From: DASTGO01 sp035719045
Lineage (GTDB): Bacteria; Actinomycetota; Actinomycetes; Actinomycetales; Kineosporiaceae
Direction of reading: 5' to 3'
NCBI GenBank assembly: GCA_035719045.1
Contig: DASTGO010000303.1
Span: 1-26,375, forward strand
Length of the DNA: 26,375 nt
In this document: positions 15,927 through 23,087 of the stretch, piece after piece
Layout of the letters: the number at the start of each line of letters is the position of its first letter
Numbering within the stretch: the stretch's first letter is position 1
Notes under the pieces: model-generated
Database searches by the model: none
Seen by the model: only the letters and a program-made list of their open reading frames with translations
What the model was told of the DNA's origin: nothing
Position numbers and translations under genes: made by a program

Positions 15927-16793
15927 TCCGCTGAACGCGGCGGCGTGATCGGCCACCCACTGGCGGAACGTCCGCGGCGGCGTCGCGAGGATGTCGGACA
16001 CCGCCGTGGTGACGTATGCCGGCTGTCCGAGCGTGGCGCCCCAGGCGGTGAGCAGCATGTCCACGACCGGGGGCGGCCAGCTTCCGGCCGTCTCGGCGCG
16101 GAACTCGTCGGGTGACAGTTCCCGGAAGGTGATCGGCCGCCCCAGGACGTCCCCGATGATGCGCGCCTGCTCCGCCTGGCTCAGGGACTCGGGGCCGGTG
16201 AGCACATGGTCGCCGTCGGCGTGTCCGTCCTCGCACAGGGTCCGGGCAGCGACGGCTGCCACGTCCCGGTCGTCGACGGGGGCCGTCTCCGCCGCCCCGT
16301 AGGGCCAGCGGATCACTCCGTCACCGCGGACCGCGGCGGACCACCAGAACAGGCAGTTCGACGCGAACATCCCCGGCCGGAGGATCGTCGGCTGCAGACC
16401 GGCGTCCGTGAGGAGCCGCTCGAGGCCGGCGTGCAGCGCCGCCATCGGATTGGGCTGCTGGAAGAACGGGTGCGGCGTCCGGTGCGGCGACGAGAGGAAG
16501 ACGACGCGCTGCGTGTGAGCGGCCAGGCGCTCGACCACGGCGGCCGCCGTCGTGGGCGGGGCGGTCCAGACCAGGAAGACGCTGCGGACGCCGCGCAGTG
16601 CCGCGTCGAGCGATTCGGGCACGGTGAGGTCACCGGCGACGACCTCGACCTGCGACGGCAGTGCGGCGGCCTCGGGCCGGCGGGTGAGCGCCCGGACCGG
16701 CACTCCGGCTTCGAGCAGTCGCTCGACCACACCGCGCCCGACCCGTCCGGTCGCTCCGGTGACGAGGACCGGCGACTCTCCCGCGGGGGTCAT
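15909..16793 (-). CDS. NmrA-like NAD(P)-binding SDR (atypical short-chain dehydrogenase)
   Basis: A 294-aa protein with the dinucleotide-binding motif VLVTGATGRVGRGVVERLL at residues about 9-27. It continues with VRALTRRPEAA, VVAGDLTVPESL and VVFLSSPHRTPH. It lacks a clear Tyr-xxx-Lys catalytic pair, which places it with atypical SDRs of the NmrA/QOR2 type that act as redox sensors or reductases; the substrate is unknown. The start at ATG 16793 fits the family, which begins only a few residues before the Rossmann motif. A weak GAGG lies about 7 nt upstream. The longer in-frame ORF to 16970 has an Arg/Ser-rich, unlikely N-terminus. The gene runs convergent to guaA. Confidence 0.85.
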   Translation of the reverse strand: MTPAGESPVLVTGATGRVGRGVVERLLEAGVPVRALTRRPEAAALPSQVEVVAGDLTVPESLDAALRGVRSVFLVWTAPPTTAAAVVERLAAHTQRVVFLSSPHRTPHPFFQQPNPMAALHAGLERLLTDAGLQPTILRPGMFASNCLFWWSAAVRGDGVIRWPYGAAETAPVDDRDVAAVAARTLCEDGHADGDHVLTGPESLSQAEQARIIGDVLGRPITFRELSPDEFRAETAGSWPPPVVDMLLTAWGATLGQPAYVTTAVSDILATPPRTFRQWVADHAAAFSGAPTAD

Positions 16794-16984
16794 GAGGGCC
16801 TCGACATCAACTGCTGTGGGGTCACGACGTGGAGCATTCCACCTGGCCGCCGGGGAGGAGCGTCCTACCGAGGCGTAGGACGTGCGTGGCGGGCGGGAGA
16901 TGGCGTCCGGCCACGTGCCCGCCAGACGCCAGGAGGGGTAGCCCGTGACGAATCCTCCGCCACGGGCCACCCTGTGCCGAGAAC

Positions 16985-18124
16985 TCAGATCCTGATCCGG
17001 ACGACCGACCCGTTCCCGGTCGGTTCACCCTTCAGGTAGTCGGGAGACAGCGACGAGGCGTACAGCGAGTCTCCATCGAATTCCACCGCCGCCACGTTCG
17101 GCAGTCGCACCAACGGCTTCGCCTTCGAGACCTTCGATCTCGACCTGTTCGGTGTGGCCACCGAGATCTGCCCGGAGAACAACTCGGCGATGTAGATCCG
17201 GCCGTTGGGGCCGAGCGCAAGGTTCACCGCACCGCCGAGCCCGGTGATGATCTGGTCGGTGTCGCCCGTTACCGGATCCACCCGGTACACGCTGCCCCGC
17301 GCACCCAACTGCAGACTCTCCGGGCCACCGGGGAAGGTCGAGACGTAGAGGGCCCCGTCCGCTCCCACCTCCACGTCGGTCGGCACAGCCTCGAAGGTGT
17401 AGCGAACGCCCACAAGGCAATCGGGCAGGCCGAGCGCTTCGGCGTCGTGCCGGGTGATGACATAGGGCTGGCCGGGCAGGACGGCGACCAGTTCGATGTT
17501 CCCGGACTGGTCGATCCGGAGCAGGTCGTTGGCTGCGGAATCCACCACATACCAGTCGTTGTGGGTTCCGGCCGCCACCGCGTACGGGTGAGCCTTGACG
17601 ACGCCGTAGTAGCCGGCCGGCCGGGGGCTCGGCAGTGGGAGCTTGGCCACCGCGTCACGGACGCAGGGGTCGGAGGTGTGTACCCCGTAGAACAGGCTGC
17701 CGTCAGGGTTCTTTTCCTGCTCGAAACGAGACACATCGGCCACCACAGGGGAAGAGCCCCGGCGCCGGATCGTCACCGTCCCCTGGCCGGTGCGGCGATC
17801 GGTCGCGGCGTAGGCCAGGACGAAGTCGTCAGGTTTGAAATCCACGCCGGCGATCTCTCCCGGGTGAGGGCCGACGGCCAGTGGCGTGGGATATCCGAGC
17901 CTGGTCAAGGTCGAGCGAGCGATGTCACCCACGTACACCTTGCCCTCGTGGGCGGCGATCTGCACCGGTGCGACCACATCCGTCGTGATTACCCGGACCT
18001 CCGGGGAAGCACCTGGGCTCCCTGACTCCGTCGTGGCGGCGCCGGCCGGGGCAAGTGGCGAAGCCAGCATCATCGCGGCAGTGGCCAGAGCCAAGGCAAT
18101 CGTGGGGCTGTGCATCCGTCCCAT
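16985..18124 (-). CDS. Secreted ScyD/ScyE-like beta-propeller protein
   Basis: A 379-aa protein with a typical Sec signal peptide (MGRMHSPTIALALATAAMML, then cleavage near APAGA/ATT). The mature part shows repeated beta-propeller blades with DWYVVDSAANDLLRID, DVEVGADGALYVSTFPGG, GSVYRVDPVTG and LALGPNGRIYIAEL. This pattern is seen in the ScyD/ScyE family, named after a cyanobacterial scytonemin cluster but widespread as secreted NHL-like proteins. In actinobacteria the role is unknown; no enzyme activity is claimed. The start at ATG 18124 has a good GGGAGG ribosome site 8 nt upstream. It appears monocistronic, and the upstream 18179-18240 stretch is A/T-rich and likely carries its promoter. 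Confidence 0.87.
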   Translation of the reverse strand: MGRMHSPTIALALATAAMMLASPLAPAGAATTESGSPGASPEVRVITTDVVAPVQIAAHEGKVYVGDIARSTLTRLGYPTPLAVGPHPGEIAGVDFKPDDFVLAYAATDRRTGQGTVTIRRRGSSPVVADVSRFEQEKNPDGSLFYGVHTSDPCVRDAVAKLPLPSPRPAGYYGVVKAHPYAVAAGTHNDWYVVDSAANDLLRIDQSGNIELVAVLPGQPYVITRHDAEALGLPDCLVGVRYTFEAVPTDVEVGADGALYVSTFPGGPESLQLGARGSVYRVDPVTGDTDQIITGLGGAVNLALGPNGRIYIAELFSGQISVATPNRSRSKVSKAKPLVRLPNVAAVEFDGDSLYASSLSPDYLKGEPTGNGSVVRIRI

Positions 18125-18261
18125 GAACCGAACCTCCCAGATGCAGGCGAGACAGGACTCTCCCGTCCCGGCATGGGCAGATTCTCGATGAAATACCTCT
18201 TTTGTTCCACATCGGGAAATAGATGGAATTTCTCACATTCGCACCTTCGGCCTGGCGGAAC
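18125..18261. other. Divergent intergenic region with an A/T-rich patch
   Basis: The first half of the 297-bp gap between the ScyD-like gene and the DASS transporter. Bases 18179-18240 are markedly A/T-rich for this genome and probably contain one or both promoters. I could not settle on a defined -35/-10 pair. No coding potential is seen. Confidence 0.4.
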
Positions 18262-18392
18262 GTCCCTGCGGCGCCGAAACGGTTCGTAAGGCGAAGCCAA
18301 AGAACCGTCCGCAGGGACTTTCGACGCCGCCCGTCCTGGCGCCGCGCTCCCACGATGGGTGTCGCGCCCCCGGTGACGCGGGGGCCGCCAGG
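18262..18392 (+). promoter_or_regulatory. Candidate structured 5' leader of the DASS transporter
   Basis: Two folded modules can be drawn. Module 1: GTCCCTGCGG (18262-18271) pairs with 18309-18318, and an inner ACGGTTC (18279-18285) pairs with 18302-18308. Module 2: CCTGGCG (18335-18341) pairs with 18386-18392, closing a junction with CCCA-CGA-TGGG (18349-18359) and GCCCCCG (18366-18372) paired to 18379-18385. It ends about 13 nt before the AGAAGG ribosome site. It matches no riboswitch class I recall. GC-rich DNA makes chance hairpins frequent, so this is tentative. Confidence 0.35.
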
Positions 18393-18421
18393 GCAGCGTC
18401 CGACCGAAGAAGGTGTGCCAG

Positions 18422-19987
18422 ATGCGCGCCGTCCCCCACCTCCACCTCCCGCATCGCCCCCGTTCCGCCCCTGACACCGAGCGGGTCCCCGCCGATTCCG
18501 TAGCCGCCCCCGGCGGCACCGCCACGGGGTCCGCCGGCAGCACTGCCGGGGCCGGAACCCCTTCCGCCCCAGGGGATCTCGTCCCGGCGAACCTGATCCG
18601 GCTGCTCGTCCCGATCGTCGTGGGCCTGGCGATCTGGTTCGTGCCCGCGCCGCACGGGCTCAAGCCCGCCGCCATCCACCTGCTGGCGATCTTCGTGGCG
18701 ACGATCGTCGGGATCATCGTGAAGCCGCTGCCGATGGGCGCGGTGGCGCTGATCGGGATCATGGCCACCGCCCTGACGAACACCCTGACCCCGGACAAGG
18801 CGTTGTCCGGCTTCTCCAACGGCACGATCTGGCTGATCGTCATCGCGTTCTTCATCGCCCGCGGCTTCATCAAGACCGGTCTGGGGCAACGGATCGCGTA
18901 CTTCTTCGTCAGCCGCCTCGGCAGGCGGACGCTCGGCCTGTCCTACGGGCTGGTCGCCACTGACCTGGTGATGGCCCCGGCCATCCCGAGCAACACGGCC
19001 CGCGCCGGTGGCGTGATCTACCCGATCCTGCGGTCGCTGTCCTCGACCTACGGCAGCGAGCCGAACTCGCCGTCCTCGCGTAAGGTCGGCTCCTTCCTCA
19101 CCGCGGTCTCCTTCCACGCCAACGCGGTGACCAGTGCCATGTTCATTACCGCGATGGCCGCCAACCCGCTGGCCGTCGCGCTGGCCAAGTCGCAGCACGT
19201 GGACATCTCCTGGGGGCGCTGGGCTCTGGCCGCCCTGGTCCCCGGCCTGGTCAGCCTCGCCGTGATCCCGCTGCTGCTGTACAAGATCTACCCGCCGGAA
19301 CTGAAGGCCACCCCGCAGGCGGCGGACGAGGCCCGGCAGCGGCTGGCCGAGATGGGTCCGATGACGGCGGCCGAGAAGGTCATGCTCGGTGCCTTCGGCG
19401 CACTGCTCCTGCTGTGGACCCTCGGCGACCAGTGGCTCGGGATCAACAGCACCGTCGCCGCCCTGGTCGGTCTGGCCATCCTGCTCGTGGCGGGCGTGCT
19501 CACCTGGGACGACATCAAGCAGGAACAGGGCGCCTGGGACACCCTGATCTGGTTCGCCGCGCTGGTCATGATGGCGACCCAGCTCAACGCCCTCGGGCTG
19601 ATCCCCTGGGCCAGCAAGCAGATGAGCAGCCTGGTCCACGGCTGGGGCTGGGTGGCGGCGTTCATCGTGCTGAGCGTCGCGTACTTCTACGCCCACTACT
19701 TCTTCGCCAGCAACACCGCCCACGTCAGCGCGATGTACGCCGCGTTCCTCGGCACCGCTGTCGTGGCCGGGGCGCCGCCGTTGCTGGCCGCGCTGGTCCT
19801 CGGCTTCGTCAGCAGCCTGTTCGGCAGCCTCACCCACTACGCCTGCGGCCCGGCGCCGGTGCTGTTCGGGGGCGGCTACGTGGGCCTCGGGGCGTGGTGG
19901 CGGCTGGGGGCCGTGGTCAGCGTCGCGAACATCGTGATCTGGATGGCCGTCGGCGGCGCCTGGATGAAACTGCTGGGCATCTGGTGA
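18422..19987 (+). CDS. DASS-family (SLC13-like) dicarboxylate/anion transporter
   Basis: This 521-aa membrane protein belongs to the divalent anion:Na+ symporter group, close to the 2-oxoglutarate/malate translocator branch. It has the twin substrate-binding Ser-Asn-Thr motifs in IPSNTARAGG and FASNTAHVSAM. About twelve membrane segments start near residue 60, and the C-terminal SSLFGSLTHYACGPAPVLFG is characteristic. It should import or exchange C4/C5 dicarboxylates or related anions. The first about 55 residues are a hydrophilic Ala/Gly/Pro-rich extension. ATG 18422 is preferred over GTG 18413 because GAAGAAGG lies 8-9 nt upstream of it. The leader upstream may be structured, and a strong bidirectional terminator follows. 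Confidence 0.9.
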   Translation: MRAVPHLHLPHRPRSAPDTERVPADSVAAPGGTATGSAGSTAGAGTPSAPGDLVPANLIRLLVPIVVGLAIWFVPAPHGLKPAAIHLLAIFVATIVGIIVKPLPMGAVALIGIMATALTNTLTPDKALSGFSNGTIWLIVIAFFIARGFIKTGLGQRIAYFFVSRLGRRTLGLSYGLVATDLVMAPAIPSNTARAGGVIYPILRSLSSTYGSEPNSPSSRKVGSFLTAVSFHANAVTSAMFITAMAANPLAVALAKSQHVDISWGRWALAALVPGLVSLAVIPLLLYKIYPPELKATPQAADEARQRLAEMGPMTAAEKVMLGAFGALLLLWTLGDQWLGINSTVAALVGLAILLVAGVLTWDDIKQEQGAWDTLIWFAALVMMATQLNALGLIPWASKQMSSLVHGWGWVAAFIVLSVAYFYAHYFFASNTAHVSAMYAAFLGTAVVAGAPPLLAALVLGFVSSLFGSLTHYACGPAPVLFGGGYVGLGAWWRLGAVVSVANIVIWMAVGGAWMKLLGIW

Positions 19988-20049
19988 TCCACACCGCGAG
20001 GTGACCCCTGTCTCGTGGTGGCCCCGGGGGAGCCTTCGTGCTCCGGGGG

Positions 20050-20089
20050 AGTCCGCCCGGTCCGGCAGCTCAGCCGGACCGGGCGGACT
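20050..20089. terminator. Strong bidirectional terminator hairpin
   Basis: A perfect 17-bp stem (20050-20066 with 20073-20089) encloses a 6-nt loop. It lies between the convergent transporter and nucleotidyltransferase genes. The loop holds the stop codon of the latter (20070-20072), and the right arm lies inside its coding end. No T-tract is present. Confidence 0.75.
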
Positions 20090-20951
20090 GCCGTCCGGAG
20101 GCGTCCACGGTCACCGGATCGGCTGCCGTCCCGGCCCGGATCACCTCGACCAGGTGCTCCTGCGGGCCGACCTGCGCGCCCTCCCAGACCACGCACCGGT
20201 CCACGGTGCCGAGCAGTCGGGCGCCCGCACCGACCACGCTGCGGCCGCCACCGGCGTGCAGGTTGGCCAGCAGGTAGTCCCGGGCAGTCCCGCAGTCGAC
20301 GGCCACCTCGCCCGCACCGGCCTCGGCCAGCGTGACCAGCTCCAGCCCGCCCCGGCCCGCCTGCGCCCGCCACAGCACCTCGTACAACCCCGACGGGGTG
20401 GCCTCCAGCCCGCGGACCGCCCGCCACGGCAGCAGGCAGGCACCGACGTAGCGCAGCCCCGGCAGCAGTTGCGGGAAGTCCCCCGGCCCGGGCACCGGCA
20501 GGCAGAGCAGCCGGGAACGGTGGCCGTCCCAGCCGTCGGCGAACCGGCCCAACCCGCCGGGCAGGTAGAGGTCGGCGTTCGTGACCAGCACGTCGCGCCC
20601 GTCGATCCAAGCCCGCAGGGCCGCCAGCGCACCCGCCGTACCCAGTGCCTCCGGTCGTTCCCTCGACACGGTGGCCCGGCCGGTCAGGTGGGCGGCGATC
20701 CGGTCGGCGTCGTGGTGGGCGTTGACGGCCAGCCTGTCCGGGCCGCAGCCGATCACGGTCGCCAGCCGGCCGAGGGCGAGATCGGCCAGTGGCACCCCGC
20801 CGACCGGGCACAACGCCTTGGGCCGCAGGGAGGTCAGCGGCTGCAGCCGGGTGCCGGCCCCCGCGGCGAGGACCACCCCGGCCAACTCCGGATGCGGCGG
20901 AATCCCTTGTGCAGCGGGGGACAGTGCGGTGCTGGGCGGATACTCGGTCAC
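20070..20951 (-). CDS. Sugar-phosphate nucleotidyltransferase (mannose-1-phosphate guanylyltransferase-like)
   Basis: A 293-aa protein with the nucleotidyltransferase signature LAAGAGTRLQPLTSLRPKAL at residues 28-47. It also has PVGGVPLADLALGRL and a metal-binding Asp in VLVTNADLYLPGG. Members transfer NMP from NTP to a sugar-1-phosphate (NDP-sugar synthesis) or to amino/choline phosphates; substrate and nucleotide are not decidable here. The C-terminal part carries a short left-handed-helix-like tail (GAGARLLGTVDRCVVWEGAQ). The GTG start overlaps the stop of the upstream NUDIX gene by 4 bp (GTGA), so the two form a coupled operon. The 3' end is built into the terminator stem, which gives its last codons (about SGRQSARSG). 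Confidence 0.87.
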   Translation of the reverse strand: MTEYPPSTALSPAAQGIPPHPELAGVVLAAGAGTRLQPLTSLRPKALCPVGGVPLADLALGRLATVIGCGPDRLAVNAHHDADRIAAHLTGRATVSRERPEALGTAGALAALRAWIDGRDVLVTNADLYLPGGLGRFADGWDGHRSRLLCLPVPGPGDFPQLLPGLRYVGACLLPWRAVRGLEATPSGLYEVLWRAQAGRGGLELVTLAEAGAGEVAVDCGTARDYLLANLHAGGGRSVVGAGARLLGTVDRCVVWEGAQVGPQEHLVEVIRAGTAADPVTVDASGRQSARSG

Positions 20952-21529
20952 GCCGTCGGTCCGCCGCCCGGACGGCCCGGCCCTGCCATGCCCGGCGGGC
21001 GGTGACCGGTCAGCAGGCGGCCGGTCCTCGCGCCGGGCCGACGGACCCGGGCGAACTCGGCGAAGGCGTTGCCGGTCGAGTAGTCCACGGACCCGGCGCG
21101 TGCGGGGGTCAGCCAGGCCGCGCGGACCGCCTCGCTGGACACCCGCACCCGCGGCTCATGGTCCACCGGCACATGGAAGATCACGTCCACCCACCGCGAG
21201 CGCGGATCCACGACGGCGGCGATCGGCGCGCCGACCTCGATCCGCAGCCCGGTCTCCTCCAGGACCTCGCGCTGCACCGCCTGCTCGGCGGACTCCCCGC
21301 GGTTGACCAGCCCGCCCGGCAGGGTCCAGCCCCGGCGGTGGTGCTGGCGCAGCAGGAGCAGCCGTCCCTCGTGCTCGATCAGGCAGAGAGCGCCGACCGT
21401 GAAACTCGGCGTGAGACTCCTCACCAGCCGGACCCGGACGTCACGGGGGAGCCGCCGGAACGCCTTCAGCGCCCACCGGTGCACTCGCCTCCGCAGACCC
21501 GCCAGGCTCACCGGTTCCGTCCCTCCCAT
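20948..21529 (-). CDS. NUDIX hydrolase
   Basis: A 193-aa protein with an intact NUDIX box at residues 72-95 (GGLVNRGE, then REVLEETGL), matching Gx5Ex7REUxEExGU. It should hydrolyse a nucleoside diphosphate linked to another moiety. About 40 basic residues precede the fold (RRRVHRWALKAFRRLPRD), and about 35 Pro/Gly/Arg-rich residues follow it. The start ATG 21529 is chosen because a TACGCT -10 box lies exactly 6 nt upstream (leaderless) and the homologous fold begins soon after; the longer ORF to 21868 has an unlikely N-terminus. Coupled to the downstream nucleotidyltransferase by a 4-bp overlap, so it may clean up or recycle nucleotide-sugar-type compounds. Confidence 0.9.
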   Translation of the reverse strand: MGGTEPVSLAGLRRRVHRWALKAFRRLPRDVRVRLVRSLTPSFTVGALCLIEHEGRLLLLRQHHRRGWTLPGGLVNRGESAEQAVQREVLEETGLRIEVGAPIAAVVDPRSRWVDVIFHVPVDHEPRVRVSSEAVRAAWLTPARAGSVDYSTGNAFAEFARVRRPGARTGRLLTGHRPPGMAGPGRPGGGPTA

Positions 21530-21535
21530 CGACGC

Positions 21536-21541
21536 AGCGTA
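21536..21541 (-). promoter_or_regulatory. Leaderless -10 box of the NUDIX-nucleotidyltransferase operon
   Basis: On the minus strand TACGCT is followed by 6 nt and the ATG at 21529. It matches the six other leaderless promoters in the window. Confidence 0.55.
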
Positions 21542-21639
21542 GACGAGACGACGCTTCCCGCCTGAACCCCTTCGCCTTCCCCGCGAAACCTCGGCCACCC
21601 CGGGCCTTTCGTCCCGGGCAAGGGTCATTCCCCGGCACT

Positions 21640-21754
21640 TACGGTCATCCCGTGCGTCGGGCTCCTCAACGGGAGCACCGGCCGAAAGGCGGCCCGAGGT
21701 GGACCGGGCCGAAGGGGACGGGGAAGGCAACTTCCCCGTCCCTCGCCTTTTGCC
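21640..21754 (+). promoter_or_regulatory. Cryptic leaderless start followed by a GNRA hairpin and T-run
   Basis: TACGGT (21640-21645) lies 6 nt before a GTG at 21652, the same layout as the gene promoters here. The ORF it opens is not protein-like, though it runs in frame into the double-NUDIX gene. A small hairpin (GCTCC/GGAGC, 21661-21676) comes first. Then a perfect 12-bp stem GGGACGGGGAAG (21715-21726) pairs with 21731-21742 around a GCAA tetraloop, followed by TCGCCTTTTG. This looks like an intrinsic terminator and could be an attenuator or the end of a small RNA. Real function unproven. Confidence 0.4.
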
Positions 21755-21858
21755 CCTGTTCTGGTTCTCCGGCGGACGGGTGGGGATGCGGCTGCGGGTC
21801 ACCGGGTTCACGGCCGATGGCGGGTGGGACCGGAGTTCGGCAGTCCCGCGGCGTTCGG

Positions 21859-21915
21859 TGCCGATCATGGGGTTCCTTGCCGATCATGGGGTTCGGTGCC
21901 CGGTCGTGGGTAGCC
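21859..21915 (+). repeat. Three 19-bp-period direct repeats upstream of the double-NUDIX promoter
   Basis: TGCCGATCATGGGGTTC begins at 21859 and again at 21878. A diverged third copy begins at 21897 (TGCC..TC.TGGG). They end about 37 bp before the -10 box at 21952, a natural place for activator or repressor sites. Two in-register perfect copies make chance unlikely, but a simple duplication remains possible. Confidence 0.55.
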
Positions 21916-21951
21916 GCGGGGATCGTGATCGCGACCGTCCGACCCCGCCGC

Positions 21952-21957
21952 TACCGT
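21952..21957 (+). promoter_or_regulatory. Leaderless -10 box of the double-NUDIX gene
   Basis: TACCGT, followed by 6 nt and GTG 21964. It decides the start of a gene whose reading frame stays open for 104 further codons upstream. Confidence 0.55.
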
Positions 21958-21963
21958 CGCGTC

Positions 21964-22980
21964 GTGCCTTCCTCGAGCCTGCGAGCCGTCCAGCTCGTCA
22001 CCGCCCACGTCCTGCTGCGGGACGGTGACGGGGCGGCCTTTCTCGTTCCGGATCGCGCCGACGGCAGCTGGTCCCTGCCCGGCGCGCCGATCGGGCACGG
22101 TCAGTCCCCGGCCGGTGTGGCCGCCGCCGTGCTCGCCGCCGTCGCCGGACCGCCCGCCCCGGCGGTCGGGGCCACTCTGGGCCGAGTCGCGCTGGGCCGG
22201 GTCCGGGAGATCCACTCCGACGTGACCGACCGCCCCGCCGACGGTGTGTCCGTGCACACCCTGCACATCGTCTACGACGCCCACCACAACTCCGCCGCGC
22301 AACCGGACGGTCCGGCGGCGGACGAGACCGTCCCGCCGTCCGGCCGGGTCCGGCTCGAGGGTGACCCGGCCCGGCTCGACGGTGACCTGGTCGTGCCGGA
22401 CGGCGGTCCGGTTCCGCTGCACGGCGCGGTGCCGGTGCTCCGGCCGCAGGAGCTTCCCCTGGCCAGGTTCACCGCCCAGGTACTCGGGCTGCCGACGGTC
22501 CCGGCCGCACCGGTGCCGGCCCGTGCCGTACAGCGGGACCGGCAGGGCGATCCGCCGAAGGTCCAGCGAGCCGGGGTGTACGCGATGATCGTGGATGCAG
22601 GCTGGCTGCTGGTGACCCGGTACGTGCACACCGGTACCTGGTCCCTCCCGGGCGGCGGGATCGACCATGGTGAGGCCCCGCTGGAGGCCCTGTCCCGGGA
22701 GGTCCGGGAGGAGACCGGGCTGCAGGTCCGGAATCCGCGGCTGGCCGATGTCGGCCACATCCGGTTCACCGCCCACTCCCCGCAGGGAGAACTGGAGGAC
22801 TTCCACGGGCTGCAGCTCGTCTACCGGGCCGAGGTCCAGTCCGGCGCCCGGCCGCGGGTGGTCGAGATCGGCGGAACCACCGACGAGGTCGCCTGGGTCG
22901 GGCTCAACGCCCTCGACGGGCTGTCCGCGACCCGGCTGCTGCGCCGGGTGGTCGACGAGGTGCTGCCCGGTCACCGCTGA
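21964..22980 (+). CDS. Two-domain NUDIX protein with a degenerate first domain
   Basis: A 338-aa protein built of two NUDIX folds. The second (residues about 203-335) has a perfect box: Gly231, Glu237, then REVREETGL at 245-253, so it should be an active, metal-dependent hydrolase of nucleoside diphosphate derivatives. The first (about 8-110) has the same layout (GSWSLPGAPIGHGQSPAG), but Glu is replaced by Gln47 and the REUxEE helix is lost (VAAAVLAAV), so it cannot be catalytic by the usual mechanism and may bind ligand or stabilise the protein. A roughly 90-residue Asp/Pro/Gly-rich segment separates them. GTG 21964 is chosen because of the leaderless -10. Divergent from the single-domain NUDIX operon; the substrate is unknown. 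Confidence 0.88.
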   Translation: MPSSSLRAVQLVTAHVLLRDGDGAAFLVPDRADGSWSLPGAPIGHGQSPAGVAAAVLAAVAGPPAPAVGATLGRVALGRVREIHSDVTDRPADGVSVHTLHIVYDAHHNSAAQPDGPAADETVPPSGRVRLEGDPARLDGDLVVPDGGPVPLHGAVPVLRPQELPLARFTAQVLGLPTVPAAPVPARAVQRDRQGDPPKVQRAGVYAMIVDAGWLLVTRYVHTGTWSLPGGGIDHGEAPLEALSREVREETGLQVRNPRLADVGHIRFTAHSPQGELEDFHGLQLVYRAEVQSGARPRVVEIGGTTDEVAWVGLNALDGLSATRLLRRVVDEVLPGHR

Positions 22981-23005
22981 CCCGACAGGCCACGCCCGCA
23001 CCGTC

Positions 23006-23042
23006 ACCCGTCCAGCCGATCGGGGCCACCGCCCCCACGGGT
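23006..23042 (+). terminator. Possible hairpin after the double-NUDIX gene
   Basis: ACCCGT (23006-23011) pairs with ACGGGT (23037-23042), with an inner GGGG/CCCC pairing. It is modest, and no T-tract follows. Confidence 0.25.
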
Positions 23043-23087
23043 CGACAAACCGGCGATGGGCGCCGGGGCGGACGAGGGGTGGGGACC

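Noticed and set aside
18262..18392. Known riboswitch (cobalamin, c-di-GMP or c-di-AMP class)
   Set aside because: The conserved core sequences of those classes are not present; only generic hairpins can be drawn.
18233..19837. 534-codon frame antisense to the DASS transporter
   Set aside because: Charged, low-complexity sequence from the opposite strand of a membrane-protein gene; no supporting start.
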